From positions 1 to 26,631 of the IMG/VR virus record IMGVR_UViG_3300042309_001892: a stretch of DNA of 26,631 bases, one strand, 5' to 3'. The first letter of the stretch is position 1, and each line of letters opens with the position of its first letter. Under the pieces are notes generated by a model that had not been told where the DNA came from, did not search any database, and saw only the letters and a program-made list of their open reading frames with translations. Source of the stretch: a virus. The position numbers were made by a program, and so were the translations under genes. Positions 1 to 7,244 of this stretch are shown here, in pieces.

Positions 1-680
1 TCGACGTTGCCGAGGCCAACATCGGACCTTGACAAGGTCACGGCACCTGTGCGTCCGGCCACGCTCTGGACCGGAGCAGCGGCACTGGCACGGGAATCCG
101 TGTAGTACTTGTTGACGCTGCCTTCCGGAACGGCATCAGTGGATCCAGGCGAGGCGCTGATTTCCACATAAACGCTACCGCTCCAGCGGTAGGTCTTGTT
201 GCTGTCTAGAGCGACATATATCTTGGATACCTCGCCAGTTGCTGGGAATCCAGCAAGATTCGCATATTCCACAACATCGTCGACGAAACTCGGGAGCTGG
301 CTGGCGGGCACAAGGCCGTTCACCAGGTTTGCGTAGTCGCCTGCGGCTTGCTTTCCGTCCAACGCACCCTGGAGTCCGCTGACATCGGCAATCGCGTGGC
401 CGTGTCCAACATCGGACTTGAGGTCAAGGGCAGCCTGCTGTGCGGTGCTGACCGGCTTGTTGGCATCGCTCGTGTTGTTGACATTTCCAAGACCAAGGTT
501 TGCCCTTGCGTCGGCAGCCGTCTTGGCGCCTGTTCCGCCGAATTCCACTTCTATTGTCTGGGCATTCCACTTACCGTCCTTGTTGACAACTACATTTGGT
601 TTTTCGACATAAGCCTTGTTGGCTCCGCCGGCGAGCGAGCCGACGGTTTCAGGCTTGAGGTCCTTATCTTGTGATGACAT
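1..680 (-). CDS. Tail fibre protein, N-terminal part (gene runs off the left edge)
   Basis: The frame is open from an ATG at 680 to the window edge, giving 226 residues of the N-terminal part; the C-terminus lies outside. The start has a clear ribosome site (AAGGAG, then AAGC, then ATG). It looks like a myovirus long tail fibre. It has a collagen-free fibre repeat FGGTGAKTAADARANLGLG at about residues 47-65, then the fibre module LPSFVDDVVEYANLAGFPA, a KIYVALDSNKTYRWSG element and the TDAVPEGSVNKYYTDSRA element. These recur in T4-superfamily tail fibres. A second 'DVGLGNV' repeat begins at the edge. The role is receptor binding at the tips of the virion. It is the farthest-downstream gene of the minus-strand fibre group, 120 bases after the next fibre gene. 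The family is confident; which fibre subunit (gp36- or gp37-like) is not. Confidence 0.85.
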   Translation of the reverse strand, partial: MSSQDKDLKPETVGSLAGGANKAYVEKPNVVVNKDGKWNAQTIEVEFGGTGAKTAADARANLGLGNVNNTSDANKPVSTAQQAALDLKSDVGHGHAIADVSGLQGALDGKQAAGDYANLVNGLVPASQLPSFVDDVVEYANLAGFPATGEVSKIYVALDSNKTYRWSGSVYVEISASPGSTDAVPEGSVNKYYTDSRASAAAPVQSVAGRTGAVTLSRSDVGLGNV

Positions 681-799
681 GCTTCTCCTTTGTGGTGTTT
701 ACAACTACACAGTTTATCTAGGACTGTGTTTTACAAACCTAATTTTTTAAGGAGAAAAGCTTTACCGCACGCATCGTTGAGAGCAAATTTCAATCGACA

Positions 800-1534
800 T
801 CATGCGACTTTCACGAGATATCCCGATATGATGCCGTATCCCAAGTGGGACTCGGCCGAACTGCCGGATGTTATTCCGAATGTAACATTTTTTCCTTCTG
901 TGACGGCGTTCTGCGGGCTCTCTATTATGTGCCTGAATCCTAGTTCATTGCTCATGGTCTTGTTCGGCCCGTAGAACGCAGACAGTTCCGTGTCGTATCC
1001 GAATCTGACCGAGGGTGCTTCGGATGGGTTTGTTATTTCAGTAGTGAGTATCTCCATCAAGTCTATCAAAAATAGATATCCAATTGGAACGCTAAACATC
1101 TGCACTGATTCTTCGGACTTGAAGTTCATCAAGGAAGATCTCACGGACATTTTCGATGTGGAGTAGGACCCGCCCAGCAGAATGAACCCAGTATTGAATT
1201 GGCCGCTCACGGATATCGAGCCGCCGGTTATATTCACATCGTCGAAGTCCTGAGTGCTGATCGACCCCAGACCCAAATTCAACCTGGCGCCCCCCGCGTC
1301 GGCCGCCCCAGTGCCACCCTTCTCCACAGGCACGATCGGCAGGTCGTCGATTGATGTCCTCAACCTTACTTCGGGACACCATCTTTCGGGTATGGTGTTG
1401 CCTATGATTTGAAGCGTCTCGAATTCGTACTGCCCATAGGACTCGGTGGTGTTTAGTGCCGATAGATTCTTTCTTGACCTGATGTTTGCTAGATTATTTT
1501 TTGCGAGTTCAAGTTTTTTTATTATTTTTTCCAT
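800..1534 (-). CDS. Short tail-fibre-like structural protein
   Basis: This is a 244-residue protein with an N-terminal Lys/Asn-rich helix (residues 1-30). In the middle it has the canonical fibre repeat VEKGGTGAADAGGARLNLG followed by 'LGSISTQDFDDVNITGGSI'. That repeat is typical of phage tail fibres and of the trimeric shaft-to-head junctions of short fibres. The C-terminal half is rich in Ser/Gly and beta-type residues, with no recognised receptor domain. It is transcribed in the same direction as the partial tail fibre downstream. The ribosome site before ATG 1534 is weak (ACGGATATCTC). Family assignment rests on the repeat; its place in the virion is inferred. Confidence 0.7.
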   Translation of the reverse strand: MEKIIKKLELAKNNLANIRSRKNLSALNTTESYGQYEFETLQIIGNTIPERWCPEVRLRTSIDDLPIVPVEKGGTGAADAGGARLNLGLGSISTQDFDDVNITGGSISVSGQFNTGFILLGGSYSTSKMSVRSSLMNFKSEESVQMFSVPIGYLFLIDLMEILTTEITNPSEAPSVRFGYDTELSAFYGPNKTMSNELGFRHIIESPQNAVTEGKNVTFGITSGSSAESHLGYGIISGYLVKVA

Positions 1535-1632
1535 GAGATATCCGTAAATTTACCCTTGTGTGTTTATGAACGATCAGATGTTGCAAAAATCCACGGACTG
1601 CCTTTAATGGTCCATCGCGGATATATACCTCC

Positions 1633-2079
1633 ATGGACGACAAATTAATCCAGGACACCCAGCACTGGCAGGGCCTGAAGCCCCCGCTCGCCCCGAACGA
1701 GGAGGAGGTCGGCATCTACGAGGAAATGTGCAGGGAGTACGGACCCGTCGTCATGCTTGGCATGACCAAGGAACTTGTGCGCGTGTGCGAGTACATGGTC
1801 GACCTCAACCCGATACCGCAGCCCAAGCCCGTCCTGAAGTCGGACTGGTCCGATTTCACGGGGCTCGCGGGGACGATAGTGGGGGACGGCGTCCTTAACC
1901 TGGCCGGGATGGGCCTTGTCCGCACGCTATCCGACAGGTGCGACCGGCTCGTCTGCAGGGTGTTCCTCAAGAGGTTCGACGGCATGAAGTATGCGACGCA
2001 CTTCCCCGCCTCGTTCTCAGGGGCCAGACGGGTCATTGCCACCCAGCCCGACGTTGCGATTGTCGTGTGGGACAACTGA
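1633..2079 (+). CDS. Small class I SAM-dependent methyltransferase-like protein
   Basis: This 148-residue protein has the shape of the short phage or bacterial class I methyltransferases. A motif I-like strand-loop sits at residues 39-47 (VVMLGMTKE), an acidic residue ends the second strand (D58 in MVDLNP), then 'SDWSDF' (70-74), 'GDGVLN' (84-89), and a final strand 'CRVFLKR' (108-114). This order matches the family in which a 'GxTPE' loop replaces the usual GxGxG. It is shorter than most full-length enzymes and stops soon after the last recognisable strand, so substrate-binding parts may be missing. It is on the plus strand, divergent from the fibre gene at 1534. There is no strong Shine-Dalgarno before the ATG. 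The substrate is unknown. Confidence 0.5.
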   Translation: MDDKLIQDTQHWQGLKPPLAPNEEEVGIYEEMCREYGPVVMLGMTKELVRVCEYMVDLNPIPQPKPVLKSDWSDFTGLAGTIVGDGVLNLAGMGLVRTLSDRCDRLVCRVFLKRFDGMKYATHFPASFSGARRVIATQPDVAIVVWDN

Positions 2080-2126
2080 ACGCCTCCGCCGCACAGGCCG
2101 AGGTTGACAGAACTATGTGCCGATAC

Positions 2127-2167
2127 AAAAAAGGGGCGCGGAGCCTTAGTGTCGGCTCCGAGCCCCT
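2127..2167 (-). terminator. Rho-independent terminator
   Basis: Read on the minus strand, a GC-rich hairpin (GGGGCTCGGAGCC, 8-base loop, GGCTCCGCGCCCC) is followed at once by TTTTTT. It lies 19 bases after the stop of the minus-strand gene ending at 2186 and should end that transcript before the convergent methyltransferase-like gene. Confidence 0.9.
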
Positions 2168-2185
2168 TGGTTCACAAAACAAATA

Positions 2186-2503
2186 TCAGAGGGTGCTGCC
2201 ACTTATGCTCGAGGCGGTCGGGTGGCCTTCAGTGACATTGTTTTGGGATATCACTGGATCACCGGAAGCGAAATAGGCATTTCCGATGGATATGCCACTA
2301 GCACTGGGCACCTCGAAGGTGGTATCGTTGTAGGTCTCGCCGTCGGCGAGTCTGTGGAGTTGCTTGCGGTTTGAGCCGTTTATCACGAGGACGGCGTCCA
2401 TCGTTCTCTGGTTCGAGAGGCCTCCGCTGACCGACGTGTCAAGGTTGCCCTCCGAGACCTGGTTGACTAGGTTGGGGGTGAGATCAACTGTGTATATTGC
2501 CAT
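2186..2503 (-). CDS. Small virion-associated protein with the 'EGxLDTS...DGExYDD' module
   Basis: The protein is 105 residues from the ATG at 2503. That start is chosen because it is preceded by AAGGAGAAAAC, an ideal ribosome site; the open frame extends 83 codons further without support. The N-terminal half (DLTPNLVNQVSEGNLDTSV, then 'QRTMDAVLV...', 'DGETYNDTTF') aligns by eye with the N-terminus of the 229-residue protein starting at 16073 and with the C-terminal end of the propeller protein at 7245-9500. The C-terminal part is Ser/Gly/Asn-rich, like fibre or decoration proteins. The function is not recognised; a structural or trimerisation module is inferred from its fibre-gene neighbours. 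A strong terminator follows. Confidence 0.6.
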   Translation of the reverse strand: MAIYTVDLTPNLVNQVSEGNLDTSVSGGLSNQRTMDAVLVINGSNRKQLHRLADGETYNDTTFEVPSASGISIGNAYFASGDPVISQNNVTEGHPTASSISGSTL

Positions 2504-2557
2504 GTTTTCTCCTTTGAAGGGGACTATGATTGTATATATCAAGGAATCCACACAAAC

Positions 2558-2797
2558 ATGCACCATACGGAAAAAGAATTGAGCATCGCCCGCAGGTACC
2601 GCCATGGCGAATGCAACGACGTGCAGCTCAACTATTTGATATCCACCGAGAGACTGGACAGGTGTAGAATGGAAAAACTCATAGCCACGATGGAGAACAT
2701 GGATCCTTTTGTGGCTTTTGCCAAGGTGTTGCTGATCTACATCATGATCCACTTCGCTGCCTGCGTGGTGTACTCTCTGGCCATGTTCGTAAAATGA
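2558..2797 (+). CDS. Small single-pass membrane protein
   Basis: This 79-residue protein has a charged N-terminal half and one C-terminal hydrophobic segment (about residues 51-78, 'FVAFAKVLLIYIMIHFAAC...'). That predicts a tail-anchored inner-membrane protein. AAGGAA precedes the ATG. Its stop codon overlaps the start of the glycosyltransferase gene (ATGA, 4 bases), so the two are translationally coupled and may act together at the membrane. No family is recognised. Confidence 0.6.
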   Translation: MHHTEKELSIARRYRHGECNDVQLNYLISTERLDRCRMEKLIATMENMDPFVAFAKVLLIYIMIHFAACVVYSLAMFVK

Positions 2798-3471
2798 AAC
2801 TGCATGTCTTCTACTCGGCTGAACACGCGGAGATCTTCAGGAGGTACTTCCTCGGCACCCTCAAGAAGGGCCCATCGGACATGGATGTGATTGAGCACCA
2901 CTATGTCCCCATGTCCCCCGGCAACGGCGACTTCATGAGCGACTCGTTCCTGGAGGTCATAAGGGCCAAGCTCGGGGAGGTTTGCCGTTCCATAGCCGAG
3001 TCTTACGGATCGATCATAGTCTGGAGCGACGTGGACATACAGTTCTTCGCCCCGGCGGCGGCCATAAAGGACGAGATCGCAAGACAGATCGAGGACAAAG
3101 ACATAGTGTTCCAGGACGAGGGCGACGGAACCTGCAATTCGGGCTTCATGGCGATCAGGTGCTCCCCCCGGACCCTAGCCCTCTTCTCGTATGTCAGTTG
3201 CCTCTGCGAGTCCTACGGCCTGAACGAACAGCCCGTCCTTGCGGGCGTTCTCCTAGAGGGTAGTTTCCCGGCCACCGTGGGAATCAAATGGGGCCTCCTA
3301 GACCGAAGATTCTGGGCCACCTCCCAAGGACAGCCCAGCCCAAACATTCTCATCCACCATGCAAACTGCACGCCACCGATGGAAGGTCTCACCTCCATCG
3401 AGATCAAAAAAATGCACATGGACGAGGTCAGGAGCCAGTTCGAACTGTATCTGGCCGGTCTTTCGGGCTAG
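2794..3471 (+). CDS. Nucleotide-diphospho-sugar glycosyltransferase (PF03407-like)
   Basis: This 225-residue protein has the layout of the 'nucleotide-diphospho-sugar transferase' family, a GT-A fold. It starts with a beta strand (KLHVFYSAE) and has the acidic metal-site motif WSDVDIQFF at residues 77-85 (D79-x-D81). 'CNSGFMAIR' at about 114-122 is the usual acceptor-side signature, and a terminal 'HHAN' motif follows. The expected reaction is transfer of a sugar from a nucleotide-sugar, with phage DNA, a virion protein or host surface glycan as possible acceptor; the sequence does not decide. It overlaps the upstream small membrane gene by 4 bases. Its 3' end overlaps the convergent Nudix gene by 44 bases. 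Confidence 0.7.
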   Translation: MKLHVFYSAEHAEIFRRYFLGTLKKGPSDMDVIEHHYVPMSPGNGDFMSDSFLEVIRAKLGEVCRSIAESYGSIIVWSDVDIQFFAPAAAIKDEIARQIEDKDIVFQDEGDGTCNSGFMAIRCSPRTLALFSYVSCLCESYGLNEQPVLAGVLLEGSFPATVGIKWGLLDRRFWATSQGQPSPNILIHHANCTPPMEGLTSIEIKKMHMDEVRSQFELYLAGLSG

Positions 3472-3949
3472 TCAGCCTTCCCAGCACGGCCTCGATCTCC
3501 CTGCCGCTGTTGTCCAGGAGGGCCTTCAGGCCGAAGTGCATCGGGGAGGGCCAATCCCCGTACTCCACCCATTCGTACCCCTGCGTCTCCCAGTTGAGAT
3601 TCGGCTTGAACTCGTGAGGCACCACGGCGAGGAAGTTGTGGTAACGGAAATCGCCCTTGCTGAACACGTACAGGGGTACCATCTGCAGGACGGAGGTCGC
3701 CCCCGCCTCCTCCTCTACCTCCCTTCTCGCGGCCTCCGCGGGGTTCTCGTCCCCGTCCATGGCTCCGCCCCACACGCCCCATGTGCCAGGCTGCTCGACC
3801 CTCATCGACCTATGGGGGAGCAGGATCCTCCTGGAGTCGGCCGCGACCATTATCGCCCCGGCCCCCGCACGCCCCCAGAATCCCGTGTCGCGCAGGGCGG
3901 CCGCGTGCTCCGTATCGTTCTCAAAAATCCACTCAAGGAAGGTCATCAT
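3428..3949 (-). CDS. Nudix hydrolase with a capsid-targeting-like N-terminus
   Basis: The protein is 173 residues from ATG 3949 (a second ATG follows at 3946). It carries a perfect Nudix box, G-x5-E-x7-REVxEExGA, at residues 62-84. The box glutamates (E77, E80, E81) should bind the divalent metal for hydrolysis of a nucleoside diphosphate linked to another group. The frame extends upstream to 4060, but that part overlaps the divergent gene at 3966; an alternative start is 3967. The chosen start gives MMTFLEWIFE, which resembles the MKTFxEWLxxxE leader of the neighbouring internal proteins, with a possible cleavage 'IFE/N'. Neither start has a good ribosome site. If packaged, the enzyme would enter the cell with the DNA. 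The substrate is not predictable (nucleotide pool, NAD-type or cap-like compounds). Confidence 0.85.
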   Translation of the reverse strand: MMTFLEWIFENDTEHAAALRDTGFWGRAGAGAIMVAADSRRILLPHRSMRVEQPGTWGVWGGAMDGDENPAEAARREVEEEAGATSVLQMVPLYVFSKGDFRYHNFLAVVPHEFKPNLNWETQGYEWVEYGDWPSPMHFGLKALLDNSGREIEAVLGRLTSPKDRPDTVRTGS

Positions 3950-3965
3950 AAAGCGTATATAGGAC

Positions 3966-6041
3966 ATGCTTTTCAAAGAATGGTTGCTCCTCCAGGAGTC
4001 GATAATAGTGAACACGGGGCAGCATGAAATCCCCCTCGGCAAGTCGAACGAGGCCTCCAAGGTCGTCGAGTTCTCGTACGCGACTGACTCGCACTACTCG
4101 TCCTTCGAGATTTGGCCGTTCTCGGAGGACAGGAAGGGATATGTCTTCACGGGCAACGCGACGGTGATCGGCATAATCAAGAACACGCCCATATTCGCCG
4201 ACAACGGAGCCGACAGGGCGTTCATACAGGCCCTGACGGCGTCCCTCAACGCCTCGGGCTACAAAGCCCTCCCGTACAGGGAGGGAGACAGCATGTGGAT
4301 GGGCGTCTTCAAGGGCGCTGGCGCGGACGACGACGATCTCCTCGGGTCCATGAAGGGAGAGAAGGACCCGGACACGGCGACCACCCCTAAGATGGGGGAT
4401 AAGGCACCGGCGGACAGGAAGCTGACCTCGGGCATCAGCGTCAGCAGGGCCAGCGGCTCGTGGGCCTATTTCATAAGAATCAACTCCGGCGACGCGGGCT
4501 CCTACATCGGAGCCATCGAGAGGCTCATGAAGGCCGCCATAAAGCCCCTCGTCGACAACAACCTCGTGGACTACTACCGCATCGTCAGGGGCAGGAACTA
4601 CAAGGCGGAGGAATCGGTTTGGTCGGAGAAGGGCAAGAGGGAGAAGGACGAGTCACGAGGCGCCGCCGACAAGTCGGCCGCCTACATGAAGTTCCTTGCG
4701 GAAAGGATGCTGGCGAACCACCCGAAGGCCAAGGAGGTCGTCCTAGGACACTTCCGCCACTCATGGAACAAGGATGTGAAGCCTTCGAACGAAAAAGTCC
4801 CGATGGACGATCTGAAGGCTTACATCCGCGACAGCCACGGGGAGAGCCCGTTCCTCTACTTCTTCCTCGACACCATACAGGGGAACAACCAAAGCATGTA
4901 CGAGGCTCTGGAAGACGCCGCAAACACTCCAAACTACAACGACGCGATATCGATCTACAAGGAGATCGACGGCGACGAGTACGACTACATGATCGAGGAG
5001 CCGCGACTCTGGATGACCCAGGCCCTCAAGATTTTCTCCCTTTCGGACTTCCTCCACAAGAACTCCAGATCGCACTTCGAGAAGTTCAAGAGCGAGTACG
5101 AGGAGGCGCTCAACCGATGGCTGAAATCCGGCCCGACGATCAGGCCCATGGAACTCAAGCCCCTCAAGGACCTATCCGACCACATTGAGGTACACGACAA
5201 GGATCGAATAAGCGACTCCCACGACAAGCGCGAAAAGGCAAACAAAGAATTCATCAAAAGACAGGAAGATGAATACAGGAAGGCCGACGAGAAGCTCATC
5301 AAGATGAAGCAGGTCATAGCGCTGGGCCAATTCAAGTACCTGATGCTGGGCAAGGACTCGTCATGGAAGGACATATCGCACAACTACATCAACGGATACG
5401 ACGAGGTGGACGTGGGACTGCTGGCCCTTGAAGAGGAGCTCGTCGACAGGGAGTCGATCATGCATTCCGCGCACGAGAAGGCCAGCGAGGACGCCTGGGC
5501 CGACGCGGAGGATAAGAAGTCCGAGACATACGGCCAGGACAAGGACGAGGTAGAAGACGACATAGACTACGAGTGGGACGACTACATGGACGAAAGGGAG
5601 TTCGACGAGGGAGAGTTCGACGGCCTCTCCGAGGACCAGAAGAAGGCCAAGATCAAGGAGGACTACCTGGACGACTTCGTCGGATGGAAAAAGGAGCAGC
5701 TCCAGAAAAAGGAAGAGGAAGAGAGCTGGAAGTACGAGCCGGAGGCCGACGAATCCGACATCAGGAAGTACGAGGGGGAGTTCGCCGAGGAGCAGGCCTA
5801 CGAGGACGGACTCGTCTGGATGCGATGGGTGGACGACGAAAGCCGAGACATAGAGGTCTTCGCACACCACAAGCACTACGAAAAGGCCAGGGAGATGGTC
5901 AGGAAGAACATAGCCGATGGCATGGTACTAAAGGACAAGTACGACGAGCCACTGATCCGCAAAGACCAGAGGGTCGAGTTCGAGCTCGTGGGCGAAGGAG
6001 ATTCCTCCAAGGAGACATCCATGAGGGCCAGAGAGGTCTAA
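3966..6041 (+). CDS. Large acidic putative internal (capsid-packaged) protein
   Basis: This 691-residue protein belongs to no family I recognise. It begins MLFKEWLLLQESI, matching the capsid-targeting leader pattern, with a predicted gp21-type cut LQE/S. Residues about 150-250 form a mixed alpha/beta region. From about residue 430 to the end it is highly charged, with long Glu/Asp/Lys helices and acidic runs (about 530-640), probably coiled coil. It is divergent from the Nudix gene with only 16 bases between the ATGs, and its stop overlaps the convergent gp88-family gene by 4 bases. The coding region is clearly GC-rich with strong G/C third-position bias. The ribosome site is modest (TAGGAC before ATG). 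Packaging and ejection are inferred from the N-terminus only; its size would make it a major internal protein. Confidence 0.75.
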   Translation: MLFKEWLLLQESIIVNTGQHEIPLGKSNEASKVVEFSYATDSHYSSFEIWPFSEDRKGYVFTGNATVIGIIKNTPIFADNGADRAFIQALTASLNASGYKALPYREGDSMWMGVFKGAGADDDDLLGSMKGEKDPDTATTPKMGDKAPADRKLTSGISVSRASGSWAYFIRINSGDAGSYIGAIERLMKAAIKPLVDNNLVDYYRIVRGRNYKAEESVWSEKGKREKDESRGAADKSAAYMKFLAERMLANHPKAKEVVLGHFRHSWNKDVKPSNEKVPMDDLKAYIRDSHGESPFLYFFLDTIQGNNQSMYEALEDAANTPNYNDAISIYKEIDGDEYDYMIEEPRLWMTQALKIFSLSDFLHKNSRSHFEKFKSEYEEALNRWLKSGPTIRPMELKPLKDLSDHIEVHDKDRISDSHDKREKANKEFIKRQEDEYRKADEKLIKMKQVIALGQFKYLMLGKDSSWKDISHNYINGYDEVDVGLLALEEELVDRESIMHSAHEKASEDAWADAEDKKSETYGQDKDEVEDDIDYEWDDYMDEREFDEGEFDGLSEDQKKAKIKEDYLDDFVGWKKEQLQKKEEEESWKYEPEADESDIRKYEGEFAEEQAYEDGLVWMRWVDDESRDIEVFAHHKHYEKAREMVRKNIADGMVLKDKYDEPLIRKDQRVEFELVGEGDSSKETSMRAREV

Positions 6042-7090
6042 TGCTCGGTCAGGAGGATCGTCTTGACATCCTTCCGGTACAGAGCGTCGTCCCCGTCGCC
6101 GGGCGTCACTAGCACATGCCACTTGGGTTCCGCACCCTCGGGCGTCCTCATCATCTCGCCGTAGGTCAGTATGTCCGGCTCCGCTAGGCCGAAGTGCTTA
6201 GCGACTATGCCCTTGAGCTTCCTCTTGTCGTCTATCTTCTTGACATCCAGCCCCGCGAAGAGCTCTTTAGGAACCCATTTGGATGCCTTGCTCATGCCTT
6301 TCACCTTGTCCGCCTCCCTGCGTAGCCCCCCCGTAGAGAAGGCCAAGTTCTGCCCAAGCCCCGCGTCGTTGGCCGCATCGGCGACTTTAGTGTACGCGCC
6401 GTGGTCTATGTTGTACCCCTCTTCATGGAGCTTCGTCATGACCCTGTGTGCCATGGTCCTGTATCTCTCCGAGAAAAAGTCGCCCGAGTCATTCCAACGG
6501 AAAAGCACCTTTGACTCGTACCCCGCTTTGGCCTCGTGCAATTCGCACTTCTCCTTGAGCTCCTCATACAGCATTCTTTCGTAATCGTCGGGAAAATTCA
6601 GCATGTAGTTGAGCCTCTTAGTCATGCTGTCGTACGATTCGGAGAACCTGATGTAGTTGTTCTTCCTTGCATAGCAGATGAGGACGCAATCCCCGGCCCC
6701 TGGGCATGTGTTTATGACATAGAATTTACCGCCCTTGATGTCGTAAACTATGCCTCTAAATGCCGGAATCCCCGTCTTGTAGACGAATTCGTTGGGCATT
6801 CCGCTCTTTAGCATCTTGTCGGTTTGGTTCACGACATTGTTCGGCTTCTCGGTGATCCTCTTGATGAAGTCTTCAACATCAAGGTCGCCGTCCTTGAAGA
6901 GATCGGACGAGGCGTGGATGAACGGCATGGAGGATGGGAACTTCTCCCTGTCCTTGGTCTTCTTGCCGAAGTTGGCCCTGACGGAGTTCAGATATTCAAC
7001 CAGTTTGTCCATGTTGAGGCATGTTTTGTTGACATCCGAGAAGTCGCTGTCCCAGTCTACCTCGTTGTAAAGCCATTCTTTGAATTCCAT
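6038..7090 (-). CDS. Gp88-family protein with capsid-targeting-like N-terminus
   Basis: This 350-residue protein resembles the phage 'gene product 88' family (named after a mycobacteriophage protein). It has the cysteine motif TCPGAGDCVLICYARK at residues 128-143, followed by 'RWNDSGDFFSERY' (198-210) and 'HGAYTKVADAAND' further on. The family's biochemical role is unknown; the Cys-x5-Cys-x3-Cys cluster and conserved Asp residues suggest a metal or enzymatic centre. The N-terminus MEFKEWLYNEVDW follows the same leader pattern as nearby putative internal proteins. The ATG at 7090 has only a weak ribosome site. Its 3' end overlaps the convergent 691-residue gene by 4 bases. Confidence 0.75.
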   Translation of the reverse strand: MEFKEWLYNEVDWDSDFSDVNKTCLNMDKLVEYLNSVRANFGKKTKDREKFPSSMPFIHASSDLFKDGDLDVEDFIKRITEKPNNVVNQTDKMLKSGMPNEFVYKTGIPAFRGIVYDIKGGKFYVINTCPGAGDCVLICYARKNNYIRFSESYDSMTKRLNYMLNFPDDYERMLYEELKEKCELHEAKAGYESKVLFRWNDSGDFFSERYRTMAHRVMTKLHEEGYNIDHGAYTKVADAANDAGLGQNLAFSTGGLRREADKVKGMSKASKWVPKELFAGLDVKKIDDKRKLKGIVAKHFGLAEPDILTYGEMMRTPEGAEPKWHVLVTPGDGDDALYRKDVKTILLTEH

Positions 7091-7187
7091 GGAAATATGT
7101 ATTGACTTGTCATTAGAAAACCATAGTAATTATTAGAGTTTCTACTGGCCTTCAAGACCTCGTACGTCCGTACAAGCGAACTGGAGC

Positions 7188-7229
7188 GAAATGAAAACGG
7201 GCTCCGGCTTTGACGCCGGAGCCCGTTTG
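7188..7229 (-). terminator. Rho-independent terminator
   Basis: A near-perfect 15-base stem (AAACGGGCTCCGGC, 6-base loop, complement) lies between the minus-strand genes at 7245 and 7090. Read on the minus strand it is followed by TTTTCATTT. It ends the propeller-gene transcript 16 bases after its stop and separates it from the gp88-family gene. Confidence 0.9.
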
Positions 7230-7244
7230 TTTTCGTACTCAAAA

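Noticed and set aside
3472-3966. Extending the Nudix gene upstream to ATG 4060
   Set aside because: That would place 37 codons over the start of the divergent 691-residue gene with no ribosome site, and would bury the leader-like N-terminus.
4460-5188. A 242-codon plus-strand open frame inside the 691-residue gene
   Set aside because: It is an out-of-frame shadow in GC-rich DNA, very rich in Arg/Gly/Gln/Pro with no start signal. The overlapping 691-codon frame has normal composition and a recognisable N-terminal leader.
5361-5876. A 171-codon minus-strand frame consisting mostly of Leu/Val
   Set aside because: It is the antisense of Glu/Asp/Lys-rich codons in the real plus-strand gene. The hydrophobic look is an artefact and not a membrane protein.
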